From assembly GCA_003217965.1 (NCBI GenBank), contig QHNB01000090.1, forward strand, positions 1 through 23,541: a stretch of 23,541 bases of DNA, given 5' to 3'. Below are positions 13,866-21,777 of this stretch, piece after piece. Made by a program: the position numbers and the translations under genes. Below the pieces are notes generated by a model that saw nothing but the letters and a program-made list of their open reading frames with translations, did no database searches and was not told the origin of the DNA. Source of the DNA: Verrucomicrobiota bacterium (GTDB lineage Bacteria; Verrucomicrobiota; Verrucomicrobiia; Chthoniobacterales; UBA10450). Numbering within the stretch: the first letter of the stretch is position 1; every line of letters starts with the position of its first letter.

Positions 13866-15467
13866 ATGGTTGACAAAAGGGGACACAGGCAAACCAAGGT
13901 GGAACTTAGCGTTCGACAATTTCGGTTGGCGGTGCTCGGGATCGTGCTCCTCACAGTTGTGACCCGGCTTCCGTCGCTTCTGCATCCGCAGGCGATCGAC
14001 GATGAGGGAGTTTATTCCGTGGTCGCAAACGTGATCGTCGATGGAGGCCGGCCCTACGTCGATGCTGTAGAGCGCAAACCGCCGTTGCTCTTCTGGACCT
14101 ATGCGGCCGTGGTCGAAGCGGCCGGAAAATATAATTGGAGGGCGCTACACACTGTTGCCCTGGCGTGGACGCTGGGCACGATGGCTGGTCTATACGTGAT
14201 CGGCCGAATCTTGTTCGATCGCCCCACCGGGCTGATCGCGGCACTTCTCTACAGCGTGTTCCAACCTTGGTTGGAGTTTAGGAATCTGGCCTTCAACGGC
14301 GAGATGCTGATGAATCTTCCTGTGATTTGGGCATGGGCAATCGGCTTGCGACGCAGCTCGTCGCGCCTCCGGCCCGAACTCTTCCTCGCCGGTCTTCTCT
14401 TGGGCGGAGGATTTCTGCTCAAACAGCCGGCGGCGATCGCTGCTGTTCCGCTCGGAATTTATTTACTTCTGCCGGCTTATCGCAGGAATCGGGCGTTGAC
14501 CCGCCGGGAAAGCGTCACCCAGGCGGCGCTGCTGGCGGCCGGATTCTTCGCCACGCTGGGCCTGGTCGCGCTCATGCTCCACGAGCAAGGCATCCTGCGC
14601 GAGGCGTACTTCTGGACGATCACAGACCACTCGATTCCACATGTATTTTGGACCAAGGGAGCCCAGCATACCCTGGCGTTTATTGGAGTGTGCCTGCCTC
14701 TTTTGATCGGGGCGGTGATGGGGTTTCTCGAGAAAGGCCGCGACCTCTGGAGCGGCCAGCACGCTGAGCGGACGGCGCTGCTTGGATTGGCCGCGGCATC
14801 GGTCATCGGGACCGCGGCGGGCGCGCGCTTTTATCCTCACTACTACGTCCAGTTAATGCCGCCGCTCGCGCTCCTCGCAGCGCCCTTTTACGCAAGGCTT
14901 TGGTCCAGGAGGACGCCTCCAGGTCACTGGCTGCTGCGTCCGACAGTAACCTACGCCTGGCTGGCGCTCATTGTTGTCGGATTCTCCGTCTCGCACTGGC
15001 TTGGGCTGGCCTCGGACCGGGCGACCTCGGAGACCGGACAATATCTCCTTGAGCATTCCGCGCCTAACGACAGGATTTTCGTTTGGGGCCAGGCGCCGAG
15101 AATTTACCTCGAGGCGCGGCGCCGTCCGGCCTGCCGCTATGTCGTGACGTTTCCGCTCACAGGCTACGTCTTCGGGTGGAGCGCGGAGAGCATCTCCAGC
15201 ATCGATACCCGCAAGTGGATCGTGCCGGGAGCCTGGACCGCACTCGAAGAAGATTTTGCGAAGCATCCGCCTGCCTACGTCGTCGATGTCCAGGTTCCGG
15301 CGAAAAACGCACACTATCCCGTGCACGATTTCCCGATTCTCGCTGACCTGCTGGCGGCACGATATCGACAGGTCGCGCGGACTGCCGAGGGCGTGATCTA
15401 TCGAATGGATGGCTCTCGCGGTGCATCGGAGAAAAGCGCAGGAGCGGAGACCAATCGCAGCAAGTAG
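13866..15467 (+). CDS. GT-C family glycosyltransferase (ArnT/PMT-like, GT39/GT83 type)
   Basis: A 533-residue polytopic membrane protein. After the first transmembrane segment (about 20-40) comes the acidic catalytic motif D45-D46-E47-G (PQAIDDEGVYSVVANVI), then ERKPPLLFWTYA (69-80) with the KPPL motif. Both are typical of enzymes that transfer a sugar from polyprenyl phosphate to lipid A or protein on the outer side of the inner membrane. About ten further hydrophobic segments follow to about residue 375, and a soluble C-terminal domain of about 150 residues completes the protein. The ATG at 13866 follows GAGG. The GT9 gene starts 15 bp after its stop, so the two form an operon. The acceptor could be a lipid made by the neighbouring clusters, which is inference. 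Confidence 0.85.
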   Translation: MVDKRGHRQTKVELSVRQFRLAVLGIVLLTVVTRLPSLLHPQAIDDEGVYSVVANVIVDGGRPYVDAVERKPPLLFWTYAAVVEAAGKYNWRALHTVALAWTLGTMAGLYVIGRILFDRPTGLIAALLYSVFQPWLEFRNLAFNGEMLMNLPVIWAWAIGLRRSSSRLRPELFLAGLLLGGGFLLKQPAAIAAVPLGIYLLLPAYRRNRALTRRESVTQAALLAAGFFATLGLVALMLHEQGILREAYFWTITDHSIPHVFWTKGAQHTLAFIGVCLPLLIGAVMGFLEKGRDLWSGQHAERTALLGLAAASVIGTAAGARFYPHYYVQLMPPLALLAAPFYARLWSRRTPPGHWLLRPTVTYAWLALIVVGFSVSHWLGLASDRATSETGQYLLEHSAPNDRIFVWGQAPRIYLEARRRPACRYVVTFPLTGYVFGWSAESISSIDTRKWIVPGAWTALEEDFAKHPPAYVVDVQVPAKNAHYPVHDFPILADLLAARYRQVARTAEGVIYRMDGSRGASEKSAGAETNRSK

Positions 15468-15482
15468 CATCTCTCTTCACAA

Positions 15483-16760
15483 ATGGACCTCCCTGTCGGC
15501 ATCGCCACTTTGCAGCACACCGATCGTTGGATCGGAGTGCCGCTCTGCGCATTTCTGACTCTCGTCAGGAAGATCATTGAGCCGCGTCCGGCGGTCTTGC
15601 GGCAGCCACGTAAAATTCTGTTTACCAAATTCGCTGAACAGGGCTCGACCGTCCTGGCTTGTCCTGCCATCCGCCGCGCGACTGAACTGGTCGGACGCGA
15701 GAACGTTTACTTCGTCGTCTTTGAGGACAACCGCTTCATCCTCGACGTGATGGAAATCATTCCTGAGGGAAATGTAATCACGATCCCAACTCATAGTCCT
15801 TGGGCGCTCGCCCTGGGTGCGCTGCAGGCGGTGCTTCAGGCGCGCAGAATCGGGATCGATGCGGCGGTGGACATGGAATTCTTCACTCGCTTTTCCGCGA
15901 TGCTGACGTTCCTGACGGGCGCGCAATCACGTGTCGGCTTTCACACTTTTTTTGGTGATGGACCATATCGCGGCGATCTCATGACGCATCGCCTTTTGTA
16001 CAATTCTCATTTGCACACCAGCCAGATGTTCGAAGCGATGGTGGAAGCGCTCACGCGCGATCCGGCACTCCTGCCCACGTTCGACTTTACGCCTCCGGCA
16101 GAGCAAAGTTTTCCCGCCTTTCGGGTTCGCCCTAACGAGCCCGCGGAAATTGAAGAACTTCTACAGCAGGAAAATAGGCGGCTCGGTTCGGCGCCCCTCA
16201 TTCTGTTGAATCCGAACGCGAGCGATTTGCTGCCGCTGCGTCGGTGGCCACCGCTTCGTTATGTCGAGCTCGCGCGACGGTTACTCGAACGTTTCCCAGA
16301 TCTTTTCATCGCCTTTACCGGCGCACCAGCGGAAGCCGGCCCGATCAACGGGCTGGCGCATGATGTCGGTTCCGGGCGCGTGCTCGCTCTGGCCGGAAAA
16401 ACAACCCTCCGGCAATTGCTCGTGCTTTACACGCGCAGCGAGATTTTGGTGACGAACGACAGCGGTCCTGCGCATTTCGCGTCGATGACGCCGATTCACG
16501 TCGTGACCTTGTTCGGACCGGAAACGCCCGCGCTCTTCGCCGCCCGCTCGCCCAACACAAGTGTGCTCTGGGCTGGGATCGCGTGCAGCCCCTGCGTCAA
16601 TGCCTACAATAACCGGCAGTCGGTTTGTCGCGACAATCTCTGCATGCAGGCCATCACGGTTGAGCAGGTTTTTGAAAGAGTTACCGGCCTTTACGAGGCG
16701 CGTTTGAGCGCCCGACCCAGAGCGTCCACGCTGCGCGCGGCAGATGCGCGGCAGCGGTGA
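15483..16760 (+). CDS. GT9 (heptosyltransferase-type) glycosyltransferase
   Basis: A 425-residue protein with the GT-B fold of ADP-heptose:LPS heptosyltransferases. The N-terminal domain starts at KILFTKFAEQGSTVLACPAI (about 44-63). The first strand and helix fit the family, but the usual GD of the family loop is replaced by QGS. The second domain contains LILLNPNASDLLPLRRWP (about 238-255) and the nucleotide-sugar motif TNDSGPAHFASM with TLFGPE after it. A cysteine-rich tail (CSPCVNAYNNRQSVC, C-M) is common in GT9 proteins. It transfers a sugar in the cytoplasm, classically heptose to the LPS core. Here the paired GT-C gene and lipid genes suggest a glycolipid. Its last 80 bp overlap the end of the opposing CDP-alcohol phosphotransferase gene. 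Confidence 0.88.
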   Translation: MDLPVGIATLQHTDRWIGVPLCAFLTLVRKIIEPRPAVLRQPRKILFTKFAEQGSTVLACPAIRRATELVGRENVYFVVFEDNRFILDVMEIIPEGNVITIPTHSPWALALGALQAVLQARRIGIDAAVDMEFFTRFSAMLTFLTGAQSRVGFHTFFGDGPYRGDLMTHRLLYNSHLHTSQMFEAMVEALTRDPALLPTFDFTPPAEQSFPAFRVRPNEPAEIEELLQQENRRLGSAPLILLNPNASDLLPLRRWPPLRYVELARRLLERFPDLFIAFTGAPAEAGPINGLAHDVGSGRVLALAGKTTLRQLLVLYTRSEILVTNDSGPAHFASMTPIHVVTLFGPETPALFAARSPNTSVLWAGIACSPCVNAYNNRQSVCRDNLCMQAITVEQVFERVTGLYEARLSARPRASTLRAADARQR

Positions 16761-17967
16761 TCGTTTCCCACCATGCTACCAGGACAAATGCGACGGCCGG
16801 ATTTCGCAAAACAATCCCGACCGCGAGGATCCAGACGTGAACATTCCGCCGGGCGCCGATGAGGCGAACAATGCGATCGAAACGGCTTAGCTCGCCGACT
16901 GACTTACCAGAGGAGCGGAGAATGCTGCTGCGCGCGAGTTTGGCGAGCGCTTCCGCGGATAGTAACAGGAGCAGATAGTGGTAAGCGCCGGGCAATTTGC
17001 CTGTGCTATGCAAATAAAAGGCGAGTGCAATCCACCATGAATTCTCGAATAAAACATCGAAAAAATGCTCGAGCTGGCCGGCCTTCGACGTCTCCAGTTT
17101 TACGCGCGCAAGTTTACCGTCGAGACCGTCGAGCACCCCGACCCCGAGTGCGACGGCGATTGCCCAGCCGAGATGACCGGTCGCGAAAAGGATCGTTGCT
17201 CCCCCCGCGATGATGTTACAGAAAATCGTCAACTGATTGGGCGTGACGGCGGTCTTGCAGAGTTTGCCGACGATAAAATTTTCGATGGGAGCGTGGACGA
17301 GCGCGGGGATATCGAGTGTTCCCTTCTGGGCGGCATTGAGAATCACATTTTCGACAAGTTTGTTGTGCACCGGGCACGGAGACGGGAACCAGTAAGCGCG
17401 CAGATCGCGATGCAGCTCAGCGGAATACCAAAAGTGCGTCGCCACGTCGAACGCGAGGAGACTTTCGTCCTCCAATCCTGCGCAGAGAGCCTCCTCGAGC
17501 GGAGCACTGCGACCTGAGACCCAATCGCGCGAAAGCAAGGCGGCGCCGCAGAATCGTCCCCGATTCGTCATTGGCAGGGACGAGACGAGCGGCAGCAATT
17601 TTGCCGGCACGCCCGAATCAACCAATGCGACCGGCGAATTTTGCGTGCGTAGCAAACGCAACAGTCGTGCATCGAAAACGCTGTCACCACGCAAAACCAA
17701 AAGATCCCGCCGGTCATCTGGCCAGACCGCGACGAGCTGCTCGAGCGTGACGGGACCAGTTCGTCGGGCAGCAAAATTCCGTGCAATCTTCGTCCAATGG
17801 GACGATGAAGCGTGACGAGTTTCCGACATCAGTTCTTCGCTGTCGGTTAGAATGAGAGCGCGGGTAAATCCGCATGCCTGCAATGTTCTGAGCGAGCGTT
17901 CCATCATCGAAATGCCGCAGAGTTCCACAGACGCGGCGGGATGGTCGGCGATGACGAGACATTCCAT
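16681..17967 (-). CDS. Fused nucleotidyltransferase-like / CDP-alcohol phosphotransferase
   Basis: A 428-residue protein from the ATG at 17967; a GTG at 17982 is in frame. The ATG is preferred because the paralogue at 22872 begins at exactly this point (MECLVIADHPAA against MKVVILADAPAA). Residues 1-200 look like a nucleotidyltransferase, but the glycine-rich GxGxR loop and the following K-P are absent, so it is probably catalytically dead. Residues about 225-420 form a CDP-alcohol phosphotransferase: TPNQLT, then D280-xx-D283-G-xx-A-R288, then G297. The third and fourth aspartates do not fit the standard spacing (H301, D304, E308). The fold order recalls archaeal inositol-phosphate cytidylyltransferase/di-inositol-phosphate synthase. 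It follows the intact nucleotidyltransferase gene by 17 bp, which may supply its CDP-alcohol. Confidence 0.8.
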   Translation of the reverse strand: MECLVIADHPAASVELCGISMMERSLRTLQACGFTRALILTDSEELMSETRHASSSHWTKIARNFAARRTGPVTLEQLVAVWPDDRRDLLVLRGDSVFDARLLRLLRTQNSPVALVDSGVPAKLLPLVSSLPMTNRGRFCGAALLSRDWVSGRSAPLEEALCAGLEDESLLAFDVATHFWYSAELHRDLRAYWFPSPCPVHNKLVENVILNAAQKGTLDIPALVHAPIENFIVGKLCKTAVTPNQLTIFCNIIAGGATILFATGHLGWAIAVALGVGVLDGLDGKLARVKLETSKAGQLEHFFDVLFENSWWIALAFYLHSTGKLPGAYHYLLLLLSAEALAKLARSSILRSSGKSVGELSRFDRIVRLIGARRNVHVWILAVGIVLRNPAVAFVLVAWWETITAAAHLPRAAWTLWVGRSNAPRKGR

Positions 17968-17984
17968 CTTCAGTTCCGCCACTC

Positions 17985-18719
17985 TCAGGATTTGAGCCGC
18001 GCGAGGCCCCTGAGATTTTCTTCGGCGTGCGCGCGCATTTCCGGCGTATCAACGTCCTGCCACCAGGCTGCCCCGATGTCAATCGCGCGGACCTTGGCAT
18101 CTGAAGCCATCAAGCTCACCCCGTCGGCGAGGCTGCAATCGCCGTCTCGTCGCGCGCGTCGCAGATAATCGAAAAGCTCCTCGGAGCACAAAAATATCCC
18201 GGTATCGATCGCGTCGTAGATCTCGAGATTTTTTCCTAGAGTGACGACTCGGTCGCCGCTCGTTTGCACTTTCATGGCGTCATCGATGTCGAAAATTGTT
18301 TCCAGCTTTTTGTCGATCGCGAGAGCCAAGCAATTCGACGCACCGCACTCGAGAAGGAGATGGAGAATCACAGGGTCGAAGAGATGATCGCCCATGGTCA
18401 GAAAAAATGGCTCGGCGACTTTTCCGGCGGCGCACAAAACAGAGACGCCGTTTTGTTTTTGCCAATCGGGATTCCAGATCGGATTCAAATCGATCGTGGC
18501 CGGAACGAATGAGCGCAAAGATTCGATAAGATTATCGCTATTTGCGCCGACGATCGCGTGCAATGTTTGGACACCGGCATTCTCGAGCGATTCCGCGATG
18601 TACGAAATCAGCGGGCGACCCAGGATCGGCACGAGCGGCTTGGGCAATAATTCGCCGGACGCGCGCAAGCGGGAACCAGTTCCCGCCATGAGCACAACTG
18701 CATCGGTTATTTCGCGCAT
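17985..18719 (-). CDS. Nucleotidyltransferase (phospho-alcohol cytidylyltransferase-like)
   Basis: A 244-residue protein with an intact nucleotidyltransferase core. The loop LMAGTGSRLRASG (10-22) carries G13-x-G15-x-R17, and K27-P28 follows. Then come NPDWQKQNGVSVLCA (83-97), the metal-binding MGDHLFDP (109-116), and the C-terminal WWQDVDTPEMRAHAE. The NG-S and GDH motifs are shared with inositol-1-phosphate and other phospho-alcohol cytidylyltransferases rather than hexose ones. It likely makes a CDP-alcohol from CTP for the CDP-alcohol phosphotransferase next to it. The start is the ATG at 18719, whose A is shared with the TAA stop of the dehydrogenase (TAATG), so translation is coupled. 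The alcohol could be inositol, glycerol, an aminophosphonate or something new. Confidence 0.82.
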   Translation of the reverse strand: MREITDAVVLMAGTGSRLRASGELLPKPLVPILGRPLISYIAESLENAGVQTLHAIVGANSDNLIESLRSFVPATIDLNPIWNPDWQKQNGVSVLCAAGKVAEPFFLTMGDHLFDPVILHLLLECGASNCLALAIDKKLETIFDIDDAMKVQTSGDRVVTLGKNLEIYDAIDTGIFLCSEELFDYLRRARRDGDCSLADGVSLMASDAKVRAIDIGAAWWQDVDTPEMRAHAEENLRGLARLKS

Positions 18720-19510
18720 TAGATTCCGTAATACTTCCGCAGACCCCAAAGTTGTATGCGTTGTGGCAAAAGGCGAAAAATCAAAGGCGCCACGGCAGAC
18801 TGGAAAAAATCCCCGACGGTTACGCGCGGCGGCGGATCTTCCCGGTCGATTATTTTCAGAATACGCCGCGCGACGAGTTCCGGTTGCGGCGCTGCTTCCA
18901 TATTGCGATCAACGGTTTGCCACGCCTCGGCTACGCGCGGATTGTCCATCGACGTTCGCATGGCGGCGTCATTGAAGTTAGTCTTGATGTCGCCGGGCTG
19001 CAGATCGATGAACCGAAGATTTCGCTTTGGTGACTCGAGCTGCATCGTCATCGTGTAGGAGGCGAGCGCCGCTTTCGCGGCGTTGTATGCGGCCATGAAT
19101 GGAACGGGTAGGCGCGACGCTAACGAACTGACGTTGATGATCAGGCCTCGCTCCTGGTCGCGCATCGATTCGATCGCCAATCGCATTAACTCGATCTGGG
19201 CGAAGAAAAGAACCTGAAAATAATTGGTTAGATCTGCTGGCAAAATTGATTCGGCCGGACCGAAGTGCCCGCTGCCCGCGTTATTAATGACAGCATCGAA
19301 ACGGCCGGCTTGCGCCAACGCAGATTCAAAGCATCTCCGAATTGACGGCGCGTCGGATAAATCGAGAGCAAGCGGATGCAGCCGGGCGATTTGTGGAATG
19401 CGCGCTACATCGCGCGAAGTGCCCCAGACTTCGTCTCCCCGCGCGAGAAGGCCTTTGGCCGTGGCGAGGCCAATGCCCGAACTCACTCCAGTCAAAAAGA
19501 TTTTTTTCAT
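18719..19510 (-). CDS. Short-chain dehydrogenase/reductase (candidate 3-ketosphinganine reductase)
   Basis: A 263-residue classical SDR from the ATG at 19510. TGVSSGIG (7-14) binds NAD(P), N76-NAG stabilises the fold, S128/S129 and Y142-xxx-K146 form the catalytic set, and PGDIKTNF follows. T31-S-R33 after the second strand suggests NADPH preference. The C-terminal part (ARRILKIIDREDPPPRVTVG, then a hydrophobic stretch) resembles membrane-associated SDRs such as KDSR. No other keto-reductase is seen for the SPT-like gene, so reduction of 3-ketosphinganine is a reasonable guess, but it lies in a different operon with head-group genes. Synthesis of a sugar-alcohol head group is an equal alternative. 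It overlaps the nucleotidyltransferase start by one base. Confidence 0.85.
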   Translation of the reverse strand: MKKIFLTGVSSGIGLATAKGLLARGDEVWGTSRDVARIPQIARLHPLALDLSDAPSIRRCFESALAQAGRFDAVINNAGSGHFGPAESILPADLTNYFQVLFFAQIELMRLAIESMRDQERGLIINVSSLASRLPVPFMAAYNAAKAALASYTMTMQLESPKRNLRFIDLQPGDIKTNFNDAAMRTSMDNPRVAEAWQTVDRNMEAAPQPELVARRILKIIDREDPPPRVTVGDFFQSAVAPLIFRLLPQRIQLWGLRKYYGI

Positions 19511-19544
19511 AGCCCCAATGTGTTCGCGTTCCGAGAGCCGCACT

Positions 19545-21089
19545 CTACATAGAAGACATCTGGATCGCACCGGCCCTCGGTGGGTTTCGTGCGCGGTGAT
19601 AACGCCACGCGATGAAATAAGCGCCGAGGAAAACAACGCTGCTGGAGATTTCGCCGATGACTCCGCTGGTAATTGCGCGACAGACGATTGCGGGCGCCAG
19701 CGCAACTAGCGCCGCGTTAAACGGCGGTCCGATGTTCGCCCAGGGACTGCGCCACCCAAAGACGGAACGCAAGGCGCGATGACGCAGGATTCCCAAAAGC
19801 ACGTAGGGCAGCAAAATACCGAAGGCCGCACCCATTACTCCGAAACTGCGAATGAGGAACAAGTTTGCGATGAACGCGACGACGCAGGTGATGGACGAGT
19901 TCAAAATATTCACGCGCGGTTTTTGGACCATAATTACGGTCTCGGCCAAGCCCACGAATGCGTTCGTGCCGCAGGCGATGGCGACGATGATCAACCATGT
20001 GCTGCCTCGGCGAAAGGCGGGCCCATAGATGGAGAGAATCGTGCCGCCGGCGAAGGTCATTACCGCGAGAAGTGGCAGCAAAATCCAAAGCATCCATTGC
20101 GCAACCTGCGAGAACGCGGCCGCGGCACGTTGCTGTTCACCGTGTACGGTCATTCCGGCAACGACTGGTGCGAAGATGGGATTGAACGCTTGATTCACTT
20201 TGCGCAACCCGCCCGCCACTTCCACTACGGCGCCGTAGATGCCGACGACCGGCAACGTCACGCCCGGCGCGCGTCCGATAAAACAGGCGAGCATAATGAC
20301 ATCCATGCGGACGATGAGCGCGTTGAGCACGTCGTAAGCGCTGATGTTTGCTGCGTAGGAAAGCAATCGGACAGCTTCGGCGCGATAAGAAAATCCGGCA
20401 GGCCGCATCGGCCCGGTGCGAAAAAGCGACCATGCCAGAGCGAGCGCGACGATGCCCGATGCGGCCGTTCCAGCGACTGCGGCAAAGGCCGGTGCGAATG
20501 TTTGTAAGCCGACCGCGAGAGCCAAAAGAAATGCGACGCTCGTTACAGTGGATTGAGTGATACCGCGCGAAAAGATGTCGTGTCGCATGACTTTCATGCC
20601 GCGCGAAATTGCCGTGTTAATATAATACAACGCTAGCCCTGGCAGCGCACAAAGCATGATCGAGAGCGCACTGCCCAACTGCCGATCCAAGCTGAGGCGA
20701 TAGCCGAAGAGCCGAACGGCGATCATGGAAGCGACCGCGATGACAATGCTTTGCAGGAGTGCCAAGCAAACCGCGAGGCGAAACAGGGCGTGGCTGCGAG
20801 CGCGGTCGCCAGCGGCCTCGGATCGAGCGATAAAAGCGATGATCGTGTTATCGAGGCCGAACAAGCTGATCTTGCTCAGCACTTCAATCGTCGCCCATGC
20901 AACCAAATACGTGCCGAGAGCAGCCGGCCCAAGGAGTCGCGCGACAAGAAAAGTAAAGATGCCGCGAAAGTTCGAGGCCAGGAGCGCGATTGTGTTGACG
21001 AGCGCGCCGCGCTTTAATTCTGCGCCGTGATCGACCGGCGCAATATTCGACGCAGCAGTGGGGCGCGCGATCGCTTCCGCAGTCTTCAT
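19545..21089 (-). CDS. Wzx-type lipid-linked saccharide flippase (MOP superfamily)
   Basis: A polytopic protein of 514 residues from the ATG at 21089 (MKTAEAIARP). An in-frame start 24 codons upstream would overlap the ABC remnant and adds only polar residues. About 12-14 membrane segments are spread over the whole length. ALVNTIALLASNFRGIFTFLVARLLGPAALGTYLVA (about 28-63) is the typical first helix pair of the polysaccharide biosynthesis family. Wzx proteins flip polyprenyl-linked or lipid-linked glycans across the inner membrane. It lies 34 bp upstream of the dehydrogenase in the same direction, in a block with nucleotidyltransferase and CDP-alcohol genes. It may therefore move the finished head-group lipid or its precursor. 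The family is fairly sure and the cargo unknown. Confidence 0.85.
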   Translation of the reverse strand: MKTAEAIARPTAASNIAPVDHGAELKRGALVNTIALLASNFRGIFTFLVARLLGPAALGTYLVAWATIEVLSKISLFGLDNTIIAFIARSEAAGDRARSHALFRLAVCLALLQSIVIAVASMIAVRLFGYRLSLDRQLGSALSIMLCALPGLALYYINTAISRGMKVMRHDIFSRGITQSTVTSVAFLLALAVGLQTFAPAFAAVAGTAASGIVALALAWSLFRTGPMRPAGFSYRAEAVRLLSYAANISAYDVLNALIVRMDVIMLACFIGRAPGVTLPVVGIYGAVVEVAGGLRKVNQAFNPIFAPVVAGMTVHGEQQRAAAAFSQVAQWMLWILLPLLAVMTFAGGTILSIYGPAFRRGSTWLIIVAIACGTNAFVGLAETVIMVQKPRVNILNSSITCVVAFIANLFLIRSFGVMGAAFGILLPYVLLGILRHRALRSVFGWRSPWANIGPPFNAALVALAPAIVCRAITSGVIGEISSSVVFLGAYFIAWRYHRARNPPRAGAIQMSSM

Positions 21090-21114
21090 GAATCGGAATC
21101 GCCGGCAAACAATT

Positions 21115-21739
21115 TCATCTCGGGGCGCTGCCCCGCGGATGACTGCCGATGATAACGCCATCCTGCATTTCGTGAATCCAATCGCAGAATTCGGCGATCG
21201 CAGAATTATGTGTGACGAGCAGCAAGGCTTTGTCTTCCTCTTTAACGATATCTTGCAACGGCTCGAAAGCGCGTTGTGAGTTCGCGCTATCCAGGTTCCC
21301 AGTCGGTTCGTCAGCCAGGATCACACGTGGATCGTTCGCCAGCGCTCGCGCGTCGGCGGCGCGATTGCGCATTTCATTTCCGTGAGTCGCGCGAGGCGGC
21401 GCACTGGAATCATGACGTTTTCCTGCGCGGTGAAATCTTCGAGCAGGAAGTGAAATTGGAAAATAAAGCCGAGTAGTTCATTGCGTTTTTGAGACAAGCG
21501 CTCGTCCGGCAAACCGGAAACGAGCCGATGATCGATCGTGAGCGTTCCGCTATCCGCGCGATCGAGCAATCCGAGGATGTAAAGCAGCGTGCTCTTGCCG
21601 CAACCCGACGGACCGACGATGGCGTGAGCGCTGCCCGGTCCACATCGAGCGAGACGCCGCGTAAGGCGTGAACCTGTAAATCTTCTTCGCCGAGAAAACG
21701 TTCAAGGCTGCGGCAGCTCAGCCAGATATCGGAAACCAT
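21115..21739 (-). pseudogene. Broken LolD-like ABC transporter ATPase
   Basis: The parts of a LolD/MacB-type ATPase are visible but in three different frames. From the ATG at 21739: HALRGVSLDVDR. A one-base deletion (about 21637) then shifts to the frame with GSAHAIVGPSGCGKSTLLYI (Walker A) and FIFQFHFLLEDFTAQENVMIP (Q-loop). Near 21375-21410 a second break with loss of about 30 residues removes the helical part and the LSGGE signature. It continues as ARALANDPRVILADEPTGNL (Walker B), then LLVTHN (H-loop) to the stop at 21115. Without the signature motif it cannot work as an ATPase. It sits between the radical SAM gene and the flippase with the same orientation. No LolC/E-type permease is in the window. 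Sequencing error could explain the single-base shift but hardly the deletion. Confidence 0.8.
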
Positions 21740-21777
21740 CTCTGGAAGTTACGATTCGCTCCGCGCGCTTCCAAAAA

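Noticed and set aside
19779..20507. 242-codon plus-strand frame opposite the flippase
   Set aside because: It is rich in charged residues, Gln and Cys with no motif. It is antisense to a clear membrane protein and is a GC-driven shadow.
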